A stretch of 6,256 bases of DNA from Gp13-AA77 sp036521995 (GTDB taxonomy: Bacteria > Acidobacteriota > Terriglobia > UBA7540). Below are positions 1 through 6,089 of this stretch, one piece after another. The first letter of the stretch is position 1. Each line of letters opens with the position of its first letter. The notes beneath the pieces were generated by a model, which had not been told where the DNA came from, did no database searches, and saw only the letters and a program-made list of their open reading frames with translations. The position numbers and the translations under genes were made by a program. Where the stretch lies: assembly GCA_036521995.1 (NCBI GenBank), contig DATDGR010000106.1, positions 1-6,256 of the forward strand, read 5' to 3'.

Positions 1-913
1 CGCCCGGATCAGCGACTTGTAAGTGACTGGTTCCACAGCCACTGCTTGCTGGGCCAGCCGGAAAAACAACTGGCCTCGGCTGCGCGATCTGCGCCGATTG
101 AACCGGAAGGTGAACTCGTCGAGGTAGTAGTCCAAGTGCTCGAAACTTACGGCTCCTTGATGGGTGCCCAGCAGCCAGCGCTTCAGCAACGAGACGACCC
201 GATGAACACGCGGCAGCAGTTCGGACGGAGATTCCTTTTGGCCCCGCAGGAAGGTGATCTGGTGGCGGTAGCCGTTCCTCTCCAGGGGTTCGTAGCCCAG
301 CCACCCGTCCGTAGGCACGACGCTGCCCGGTTCGATCGAGTCCTGCACAAAGGGGATCAAGCTGGCGGCCGAAGCGTCGGCAATAGGTCGCATCCGGATA
401 CGGCCTATTCCCCGTCCATCTTCCTGCGTCGCCACCACGATCAAGGCCTTCTTCTCCGTCTGCCGACCTCGTACACCCTCTTCCAGACCACCGAGATACG
501 TTTCGTCCACTTCCACGGTGCCCGTCAGCCGATCCCGGCCCGGCCTCACCATCGCTCGACGCAGTTTATGCAGCCAGGCCCAGGCCGTCTGGTAACTCCC
601 CAGGCCCAATACGCGCTGCAGCCCCAGAGCACTGACGCCGTTCTTCTGCGCAGTGACCCACCACATCGCCCGAAACCAAAGGGTGAGCGGGGTGTGGGTA
701 TCCTGGAAGATCGTTCCGGCCGTCACCAATACTTCGCAGCGGCAACTCGCACAGCGCCACCACACCGAACCCAGCGGCCAAGACTTGGCCCCGCCGCAGC
801 GCGGAACAGCGAAACCCGTCCGGCCACCGAAGCTGGAACAGGTAGGCCCGGCACGCCTGCTCCGAAGTGAAGCGCGCCTCCAGCTCCGCCAGGGTTCTCG
901 GGTAATCCTCCAT
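1..913 (-). pseudogene. IS1595-family (ISXO2-like) transposase, frameshifted and cut by the window edge
   Basis: This is a DDE transposase that would cut and join the ends of its own insertion sequence. Translation starts at the ATG at 913 (MEDYPRTLAELEARF, a typical family start) and runs 36 codons to the first zinc-ribbon cysteine. There one extra T (near plus position 805) shifts the frame. Reading on in the corrected frame gives 268 further codons to position 1 without a stop, at least 304 residues in all, close to full family length. In that corrected protein I see a zinc ribbon (C36, C39, C54, C57), a helix-turn-helix-like stretch at about 87-118, and catalytic-type residues D136 (VEVDETYLGG), D202 (PTDGWLGY) and E266 (YLDEFTFRFNRR). 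The uncorrected frame ends after 115 residues, before any catalytic residue. The family is not known for programmed frameshifting, so I call it a recent pseudogene. A sequencing indel is the main alternative. The C-terminus lies outside the window. Confidence 0.9.
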
Positions 914-921
914 CGGCGGAA

Positions 922-950
922 ATACTACAGGTTGGGGTTAGGTGAGTCAA
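922..950 (-). promoter_or_regulatory. Putative transposase promoter inside the IS end
   Basis: On the minus strand TTGACT (945-950, 5 of 6 to the -35 consensus) is followed after 17 bp by TAGTAT (922-927, 4 of 6 to the -10 consensus). Transcription would begin near 915, only two or three bases before the ATG at 913. No Shine-Dalgarno sequence is visible upstream of that ATG, so a leaderless message is possible. This is a motif reading only. Confidence 0.4.
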
Positions 951-960
951 GTGGATACCC

Positions 961-977
961 CCAATTTCGAGAATTGG
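961..977. repeat. Perfect 6-bp inverted repeat abutting the IS end
   Basis: CCAATT (961-966) and AATTGG (972-977) are separated by five bases (TCGAG). The left arm overlaps the last two bases of the proposed IS end. It could be a palindromic insertion target or a coincidence at this length. Confidence 0.35.
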
Positions 978-1460
978 CGGCGGCTGAGGGTAGCTTTTGG
1001 GCTTGCGGGAAGTGCTCGCTTGCGGGGTTTCATTGCGACCTCATGGTCATGCATTACGCCCAGTAAGTGTGTCCAGCAGGAGGGGGAACGGTACTTCACC
1101 TCGTCCTTCGTGCGATTCCTATACGAGTGTTCCGCCGGCGTCCAGTTCCAACTCTCCGCCGAACGGTCAACATTCAATACCCATAGGTCCAGGGCCGCGC
1201 TAGCGGCTTACTGGAAATGGCCGTATCGGCAATGCTCCGGCCACCCACCCATCCGTCTAACTTGCTACCCTCGGGCCGGAGCACTGCCGATACAGCGCTA
1301 AGGATTTCCCAACAGTTGTCCGAATTCGCCCGTCAAGTCCGCAAGGTTTTTGAGGCAAGATACGTTCTTTCGTCCCTATCCGTTTTCCCTTCGTCGTCGG
1401 TGCGGCACAGGTCGTGCTCAGTCTTGGCTGCGATTACGCACTAGTCCTGCCTCGCGGTTC
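978..1460. other. Stretch without a supportable gene
   Basis: These roughly 480 bases lie between the IS end and the stop codon of the permease gene. Open frames on both strands are short, lack recognisable domains and have no ribosome binding sites. The contents I can name are a 9-bp direct repeat GCTTGCGGG (1001-1009 and 1018-1026) and the 20-bp inverted repeat listed separately. It serves as the 3' region of the minus-strand permease transcript. No hairpin followed by a U-run is seen near that stop codon. Confidence 0.6.
1223..1293. repeat. Near-perfect 20-bp inverted repeat with 31-nt spacer
   Basis: The arms are GTATCGGCAATGCTCCGGCC (1223-1242) and GGCCGGAGCACTGCCGATAC (1274-1293). They pair at 19 of 20 positions. 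As RNA this is a very stable stem with a 31-nt loop. It lies about 170 bp downstream of the permease stop on that gene's transcript and has no U-tract on either strand, so it is not a textbook intrinsic terminator. Alternatives are a REP- or MITE-like element, or a structured 3' end. The paired arms are seen directly; the role is unknown. Confidence 0.75.
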
Positions 1461-4127
1461 TTACTCTGCCCGCAGAGCCGTCATGGGATCGGCGGCTGTG
1501 GCGCGGCGCGCCGGAAGGTAACAGGCGCCCAAGGCGACGAACATCACCGTAGCGAAGACGGCCCCGAACGTGAGCGGATCGGCGGCGCTGACGCCGTAGA
1601 TCAAGTGTCTCAGCACACCTGAAAAAGCAAGCGCGCTCAACAGACCAAGTACGGCGCCGGCCAGGGTGAGCTTGATGCCGTGAGAGACGACGAGGCGAAG
1701 CACGTCCCACCGCTCCGCGCCCAAAGCCACACGCAATCCGAATTCGTGAGTGCGCTGGTTCACGGCATAGGAGATGACCCCATAAATTCCGATGGCGGCC
1801 AGGATGGTGGCGAGCGCCGCGAACAAACCCACCAGGAAGAACGCGAATCGCGCCGTCGCCACGCCGGCGTCCGCAATCTGGTCCATCAGGCGAAGGTCCG
1901 ACATGGCTAGGGCGGGATCGAGGCGGTGCACTTCTCCCCGCAGCTCCTCTGCCGCCTGCGCGGCGTTGGAACCCGTACGCACCGCGACGGACATCTGTCT
2001 GAAAGGCACCTGCAGCATCGGCCACCAGAAGGCGGATTGGGCTCCGGCGTCGTCAGGTTTGTCCTTGACGTCGCCCACAATCCCCACCACCGTCATCCAA
2101 TCCTTTTCTTTAGGGTTGTCAGTGAAGGATACTCGCCCGCCCAGGGCCGCACCATGATGCCAGTAGCGCGACATGGCTTCATTGATGATCAGGGCCTTCG
2201 GCGCATCTTGATTGTCGCCGTCGGTGAAGAATCGTCCGCTCACCAACGGAATGCCCAAAGCGGGAAAGTAATCCGGGGAGGCGACGTGATACCGGGCATG
2301 AAAGTCCTCTTTCGGAGGCGGCGTTTCGTCTTGAATCAGGAAGCCACCGTCATTCTCGTCGTAACCCGTCCAAGGCAAGTCCGAGCCGGCGCCGGCGTAT
2401 TTCACGCCCGGAAGCGTGGCCAAGTGCGTCGTGAGCTGGTCGTAGAAGCGGACGACAGAGGCGTTGTTCTTATACTCGGTATCCGGCAGCGAAAGACTGG
2501 CCGTAAGCACGTGCTCGGGCTTGAAGCCCGGGTCGGCCCGCAGGAGGTTCACGAAGCTGCGGAGCATCAGGCCCGCGCCGATCAGCAGCACGGAAGCGAG
2601 GCAAACCTCAGCCACCACCAGCGCGTTCCGCAAGCGCACGTGACCGCTGCCCGGGGTCGTTGCGCGTCCCCCCTCGCGCAGTCCTTGCTGCGGATCGGTG
2701 TGCGCCGCTTCAAGAGCGGGCGCGAGCCCGAACGCCAATCCGGTGGCGACGGCAATCAGCAGCGTGAACACGAGCACAGCAGCGTTGACGTGGATGGACC
2801 CGGCGCGGGGAAATCCGCCCGGCAATAATGAGACCAGCGCAGGAACGCCTGCTACCGCCAGCGCTGCGCCCAGGGCGGCTCCCACCAGCGCAATCAACAG
2901 GCTTTCGGTGAGCATTTGGCGGACCAGGCGCGACGTGGGAGCCCCGAGCGCCGCCCTCACTGCAATCTCACGCCGTCGAGCACTGGCCCTCGCCAGCAAA
3001 AGATTGGCGACGTTGACACAGGCGATCAGCAGGACCAGGCCCACGGCGCCGAGAAGCACCAGCAGCAGGCGTTTGTCCGGTCCTACGATCTCGTTATAAA
3101 GTGGCACCACGAGCATGTGCCAGTCGCCGTATCCTCCGTGTTCGCGCCCGACCTCGGTAATCAAGGTGTTCATCTCGGCCTGCGCCTGCGACGGCGTCAC
3201 GCCGGGCTTCAATCGTCCGATTCCCTCCATGTAGTGCGACCCGCGCTGGTTCGGATTGCCGTCAAAAGTAAAAGGCCGCCAGGCGTCTACGGAGTCGCCA
3301 TAAGGCAGAGCATGATACTCGTTGCCGGGATGCTCGACGCCACGCGGCATCACTCCGACCACGGTGTAGGGTTGCGCGTCCAACGTGATCTTGCGGCCTA
3401 TAATGCCGGGATCGGCCGCGAATTTGTCATGCCAGGCGCGATCGCTCAGAATTACCACGCCGCCGTTGCCAGGCAGCTCGTCATGGGTATCGAACTCGCG
3501 TCCGCGGGCGAGCGCAAGTCCGAGCACCTTGAAATATCCGGCGGTCACGCGGAATCCGGCCAGGTTCACCGGCTCGCCTGAGCCCGAAAGCTGCACGTCG
3601 CCGCGCGTGAACGCGGCCAGCGTCTGGAACGACCGATTGCGCGTCCGAAAATCCCGAAAGTCAAAAGGATTCAGCGGAAACTTGGGAAAATCCTGGCTGC
3701 TGAAGAAGAGGCGGACAATGCGGTTGGCTTGCGGGTAGGGCAGCGGTTGGAGCAACACGCCTTCGATCACGCTGAAGATGGCAGTGTTGGCTCCAATGCT
3801 GAGAGCCAGAGTCAGCAGAATCACCGCCGTGAAGCCGGGACTTTTGCCGAGCGTACGCACGCCATAACGAACGTCCTGCATGAAGTTCTCCAGGTAATCG
3901 GTGCGTCGCATATCTCGGCATCCCTCCTTGATCTGCGCAACTCCGCCGAGCCTCCGCAGCGCGGCGTAGCGGGCTTCCTCTGACGGCATGCCGGCCGCCA
4001 GATTCGCTTCGATCGCCTGCTCGAGGTGGAAGCGAAGTTCCCTTTCAAGTTCCTTTTCCGCTTGGCCTCGCCGCAGCACTGAGCGAAGCCGCATCCGAGT
4101 GAGATTCCACCAGCGGTCAGGCTTCAT
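1461..4127 (-). CDS. ADOP-type MacB/FtsX-like ABC transporter permease
   Basis: This is an inner-membrane permease of the Acidobacterial duplicated orphan permease type (TIGR03434 group; MacB_PCD plus FtsX domains, repeated). In the 888-residue product the N-terminal cytoplasmic part carries the family's helical stretch (FHLEQAIEANLAAGMPSEEA, about 33-52). TM1 is at about 99-121 (ending in ANTAIFSVIEG), followed by a periplasmic MacB_PCD domain at about 125-350. TM2-4 lie at about 353-378, 410-430 and 449-470, and TM5 at about 502-522. A second periplasmic domain spans about 535-755, and TM6-8 lie at about 762-788, 819-840 and 849-870. Each FtsX half keeps its conserved basic loop (RRREIAVRAALGAP; RTHEFGLRVALGAE). 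I prefer ATG 4127 over GTG 4163 because it restores the usual MKPDRWWN-like start and has GGGGG five bases upstream. The gene follows padR after 69 bp, probably in one transcript. No ATPase is adjacent; family members presumably borrow a MacB-type ATPase or act otherwise. Substrate unknown. Confidence 0.93.
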   Translation of the reverse strand: MKPDRWWNLTRMRLRSVLRRGQAEKELERELRFHLEQAIEANLAAGMPSEEARYAALRRLGGVAQIKEGCRDMRRTDYLENFMQDVRYGVRTLGKSPGFTAVILLTLALSIGANTAIFSVIEGVLLQPLPYPQANRIVRLFFSSQDFPKFPLNPFDFRDFRTRNRSFQTLAAFTRGDVQLSGSGEPVNLAGFRVTAGYFKVLGLALARGREFDTHDELPGNGGVVILSDRAWHDKFAADPGIIGRKITLDAQPYTVVGVMPRGVEHPGNEYHALPYGDSVDAWRPFTFDGNPNQRGSHYMEGIGRLKPGVTPSQAQAEMNTLITEVGREHGGYGDWHMLVVPLYNEIVGPDKRLLLVLLGAVGLVLLIACVNVANLLLARASARRREIAVRAALGAPTSRLVRQMLTESLLIALVGAALGAALAVAGVPALVSLLPGGFPRAGSIHVNAAVLVFTLLIAVATGLAFGLAPALEAAHTDPQQGLREGGRATTPGSGHVRLRNALVVAEVCLASVLLIGAGLMLRSFVNLLRADPGFKPEHVLTASLSLPDTEYKNNASVVRFYDQLTTHLATLPGVKYAGAGSDLPWTGYDENDGGFLIQDETPPPKEDFHARYHVASPDYFPALGIPLVSGRFFTDGDNQDAPKALIINEAMSRYWHHGAALGGRVSFTDNPKEKDWMTVVGIVGDVKDKPDDAGAQSAFWWPMLQVPFRQMSVAVRTGSNAAQAAEELRGEVHRLDPALAMSDLRLMDQIADAGVATARFAFFLVGLFAALATILAAIGIYGVISYAVNQRTHEFGLRVALGAERWDVLRLVVSHGIKLTLAGAVLGLLSALAFSGVLRHLIYGVSAADPLTFGAVFATVMFVALGACYLPARRATAADPMTALRAE

Positions 4128-4196
4128 CAACGCCCCCGGCAGCCTTTTCCTGCAAAACACCACAAGACCATGTCGTTCCGTGCTGTCAGCAGGCTC

Positions 4197-4526
4197 TTAC
4201 ACCATGCGGACCACGAGCCCCACGGCGTCAGAAAGACGTTCCCACTGAGCCAGCTCCTTCTCAAGCTGCGCGCGACCGGCCTTGGTCAGCTTGTAAAGCT
4301 TGGCTTCGCGGCCGGTTTCGGTGGTCCGCCACTCGCTGCGCAGCCATCCCTGATGCTCCAAACGATGTAGTGCAGGATACAGGGCGCCCTGCGTGATCTG
4401 AAGCGCGTCCTGGCTGACTTGCTCGATACGCTTGGCGATGGCCCAGCCGTGGCTCGGTTCAAGCGAAATCGTCTTCAGGATCAGGAGGTCCAACGTTCCC
4501 TGTAACAGATCGGAAGGTTTGCCCAT
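4197..4526 (-). CDS. PadR-family transcriptional regulator
   Basis: This 109-residue protein is a winged-helix DNA-binding regulator of the PadR family, short (subfamily-2-like) form. Visible elements are helix 1 (about 6-21, DLLQGTLDLLILKTIS), a second helix (about 26-38, HGWAIAKRIEQVS) and the recognition helix (about 46-61, QGALYPALHRLEHQGW). The wing is at about 64-81 (TTETGREAKLYKLT), followed by a single C-terminal helix (about 82-106) that in this family serves dimerisation. ATG 4526 is the first start after an in-frame stop. No strong ribosome binding site is visible. PadR proteins usually repress their own operon until a small molecule binds. In Acidobacteria they occur in many copies beside ADOP permeases, as here, so control of the downstream permease is the likely role. 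The ligand cannot be inferred. Confidence 0.95.
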   Translation of the reverse strand: MGKPSDLLQGTLDLLILKTISLEPSHGWAIAKRIEQVSQDALQITQGALYPALHRLEHQGWLRSEWRTTETGREAKLYKLTKAGRAQLEKELAQWERLSDAVGLVVRMV

Positions 4527-4568
4527 CGTCGGTGCATATACCTAATTCATCTACACTCAGATCCCTAA

Positions 4569-4598
4569 ATTATTTACCATTTCCATTTTGGATGTCAA
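4569..4598 (-). promoter_or_regulatory. Putative promoter of the padR-permease unit
   Basis: On the minus strand a perfect TTGACA (4593-4598) is followed after 18 bp by AATAAT (4569-4574, 5 of 6 to the -10 consensus). The predicted start near 4562 leaves a leader of about 36 bases before the padR ATG. Within that leader lies an imperfect dyad (TGTAGAT at 4555-4549 and ATATGCA at 4539-4533, 5 of 7 pairs). It resembles the TGTA/TACA-flavoured operators of PadR proteins, but it is weak. Its position just after the start site would suit autorepression. Confidence 0.55.
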
Positions 4599-4633
4599 CG
4601 GCCGGAACGAATCGACGGAGAGGCAGTGAGTCG

Positions 4634-4672
4634 GCTGCATAGCGTGCAGCATGGATTGCTGTTGAGAACAGC
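4634..4672. repeat. Two adjacent perfect 6-bp hairpins
   Basis: GCTGCA/TGCAGC (4634-4639 and 4645-4650, 5-nt loop) is followed directly by GCTGTT/AACAGC (4658-4663 and 4667-4672, 3-nt loop). They lie 36 to 74 bp upstream of the padR -35 box, on the far side from the gene. They could be a binding site, a weak terminator for a plus-strand transcript, or chance; no U-run follows on either strand. Confidence 0.4.
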
Positions 4673-4944
4673 CCTTGTATTAAACTCAGACAAGCCTCGG
4701 TCGACGGGCACGGCCTAGTGGCAGGCGTTTGCCGAACAGCCGCTGAAGACGCCACTCGCACACTTGTTGGAGGTAAGTCGTCCGTTGTTGCTCCGCGGCC
4801 CATGCCTCAAGGTGATTTGGGTCTGGCCGTTCATAGCCATCGGAACTCGCGTGGCGTACCCGTTCGAGGTCTTGACCGGTCGCCGGACGCGGAAGCGGTG
4901 CCCAGCGAAGAAGTGAGCGCCGGGAAGGCATTAGCCGCAATCGC
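4673..4944. other. Stretch without a supportable gene
   Basis: No recognisable domain is present between the hairpins and the Smr gene. A minus-strand reading from about 4905 to 4686 is open and has some protein-like character (a helix-like LEAWAAEQQRTTYLQQVCEW). It has no start of its own: upstream it simply runs antisense to the Smr gene. Its wobble-position GC looks unremarkable. It may be a gene remnant. Confidence 0.4.
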
Positions 4945-5243
4945 ATGCACGGTGACGAAGAGCCCCTCCGCATTCCACCGACGTGTTCGACCTCCACACG
5001 GTGGAGCCCCGCCAAGTCGCTGCAGTGGTAGAAGCCTATCTCGATGAAGCGGCACGGCTCGGCCTCGGTGCTGTGCGAATCATCCACGGTCGCGGCACGG
5101 GCGTGCAGCGGAGGATCGTGCGTGCAATGTTGGCGCGCACGCCGTTCGTCTCGTCTTATCGGGATGCGCCGCCCGAGGCGGGAGGCCGGGGAGCCACCAT
5201 CGTAAGCTTGCACCGATCCTCACGAGAGCCAGGCCCCAGCTAG
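4945..5243 (+). pseudogene. Smr-domain protein with an early frameshift
   Basis: This is a stand-alone Smr domain, the MutS2 C-terminal type, associated with nuclease or nicking activity on DNA and, in some members, RNA. The body is clear. From 4983 it has FDLHTVEPRQV with the conserved DLH, then HGRGTG (numbering from codon 4983: residues 35-40), then YRDAPPEAGGRGATIV; the usual GGWGAT has R for W. The stop is TAG at 5241. The natural family start (MHGDEEPLRIPPT from ATG 4945) is in a different frame from the domain, and they meet at 4978-4984. Loss of one copy of a tandem GACG would turn PPTDVFDLH into the present sequence. Translation from GTG 4983 would give an 86-residue protein beginning at the DLH motif, but no ribosome binding site precedes it. 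I therefore call it frameshifted; a sequencing error or use of the GTG is possible. It converges on ywbE. Confidence 0.8.
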
Positions 5244-5249
5244 GCTGGG
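5235..5249. repeat. Small hairpin spanning the Smr stop codon
   Basis: CCCAGC (5235-5240) pairs perfectly with GCTGGG (5244-5249) around the stop codon TAG. It may help end the plus-strand transcript or protect it between two converging genes, but there is no U-run. Confidence 0.3.
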
Positions 5250-5333
5250 TCGGGGTGCGCTGCCTGCCGCGGCCTGTATCACTCTGTCGCGGATGGTCAG
5301 CACGCGCTTGGAGCCGGCCGCGAATAAGCACGA

Positions 5334-5540
5334 CTAAGGATGCCCGACGCTATGGATGACCTGAACCCTGCCGACCTCACCGCCCTGCAGCCTCACTTTG
5401 ATCCCGCGCGGGTGAAACTCGGACCTCGTGAGAAGGTCCTGGACGATGCCTCGGGTTTGTTTTCCTGTGGGCTGGTCCTCTTTGAGGACAATTGAAACGT
5501 CTGCTCCACGCACCACGTCCCTTCGGTTTCGTCCATCCAC
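5334..5540 (-). CDS. ywbE: YwbE-family small protein
   Basis: This small cytosolic protein of 68 residues belongs to the YwbE family (DUF2196), which is found in Bacillus and many other bacteria and whose function is not established. The whole family pattern is present: a DGRNRRDVVRGADVSIVLK opening, EDQPTGKQTRGIVQDLLT (about 21-38), and FHPRGIKVRLQGGEVGRVQ (about 42-60). The beta-rich, KOW/SH3-like pattern suggests a nucleic-acid or ribosome-related role, but that is inference. I chose GTG 5540 over the in-frame GTG 5549. The Shine-Dalgarno GAAGGGG (5549-5555) sits 8 bases before 5540 but overlaps 5549, and 5540 matches the family start (M-x-G-x-N-R). No frameshift or missing block is seen, so it looks functional. 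No clear promoter was found upstream. Confidence 0.9.
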   Translation of the reverse strand: MDGRNRRDVVRGADVSIVLKEDQPTGKQTRGIVQDLLTRSEFHPRGIKVRLQGGEVGRVQVIHSVGHP

Positions 5541-5548
5541 GAGACTCA

Positions 5549-5555
5549 CCCCTTC
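5549..5555 (-). promoter_or_regulatory. Ribosome binding site that decides the ywbE start
   Basis: GAAGGGG on the minus strand lies 8 bases before GTG 5540. It overlaps the alternative GTG 5549, which therefore cannot use it. Confidence 0.6.
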
Positions 5556-5556
5556 A

Positions 5557-6089
5557 CAGGCCCGTCAAAATCTCAATCGGGCACCCGCACAATGTGCTTG
5601 TCGAGATTGGAACACACCTCGTAGGGCGAGGTCCACCGCTGAGTCCAGGCTGTCAACGAAACTTTCGTCAACTGCACGCTGCGCGACGGCGGCGCTAGCG
5701 TATGGCGTATTTGTCGCGTGGCACAGCGTTGGAGCAGACCCATTTTGGGCGATTGTGCTTGGGGTGCTGATTTTCAACAGTTGTGATTAACCATCGATCG
5801 TCTCACGCAAGCCCCGAGGGAAACCCATTGGTTATACAAGATCTGGACGAATCGGAACGCAGGGGCTGCTTTCGAGCCGGCACTGGCATGTTTGCGGCTC
5901 CCCGCGGCCGGCGCTTCACCTTGCGTTTCGGGTAGAGTCAAACTAGCGGCTCGATCCCCTGAAGGCGTGACGTGCGAGGTCCGAAGAGCGGCCAATACGG
6001 GTGTGCGTCCTCAAAATTCGATCAGTTCACAAAATCAGCGACTTGCAAGACCCGCCTCTTCCGTGGACTGCGTCGTGTAAACTGGGCTC
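5557..6089. other. Stretch without a supportable gene
   Basis: About 530 bases separate ywbE from the right-hand transposase. No open frame has a recognisable domain or start context. A small dyad, ACGAAA-C-TTTCGT, lies at 5654-5666, flanked by direct copies of GTCAAC (5652-5657 and 5667-5672). A hydrophobic reading at about 5690-5787 (plus strand, ending in a stop) looks like chance. The outer end of the right-hand insertion element should lie in the last part of this stretch, but without its partner end I cannot place it. No tRNA was recognised. Confidence 0.55.

Larger units (their letters stand above)
1..962 (-). mobile_element. IS1595-family insertion sequence, transposase-proximal end (partial)
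   Basis: The element contains the transposase above plus about 49 bp upstream of its start. I place the outer end at 962, where a run of five C on the plus strand (958-962) reads GGGGGTATCCACTTGACTC going into the element. This placement is inferred from the short leader and the G-run; the matching inverted repeat at the other end is outside the window, so it is not proven. If correct, the family's usual 8-bp target duplication would be aatttcga (963-970), with a second copy beyond the other end of the element. Confidence 0.6.

Noticed and set aside
46..870. 274-codon plus-strand open frame
   Set aside because: It is antisense to the IS1595 transposase, whose corrected minus-strand translation has clear family motifs; the plus reading has none.
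1926..2828. 300-codon plus-strand open frame inside the permease region (also those at 2698-3099 and 2916-3581)
   Set aside because: They are shadows of the ADOP permease gene, rich in Arg/His/Gln/Gly, with no domain or ribosome binding site.
4686..5213. 175-codon minus-strand open frame as a full gene
   Set aside because: Its first half is antisense to the well-supported Smr domain; only the distal part is kept as a weak possible remnant.
5428..5790. 120-codon plus-strand frame with a hydrophobic tail (ALAYGVFVAWHSVGADPFWA)
   Set aside because: The first third is antisense to ywbE, no start site fits, and one hydrophobic stretch alone does not make a membrane protein.
5860..5890. TTTCGAGCC resembling a tRNA T-loop
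   Set aside because: The flanking bases do not form a proper T stem, and no anticodon or acceptor arm is found.
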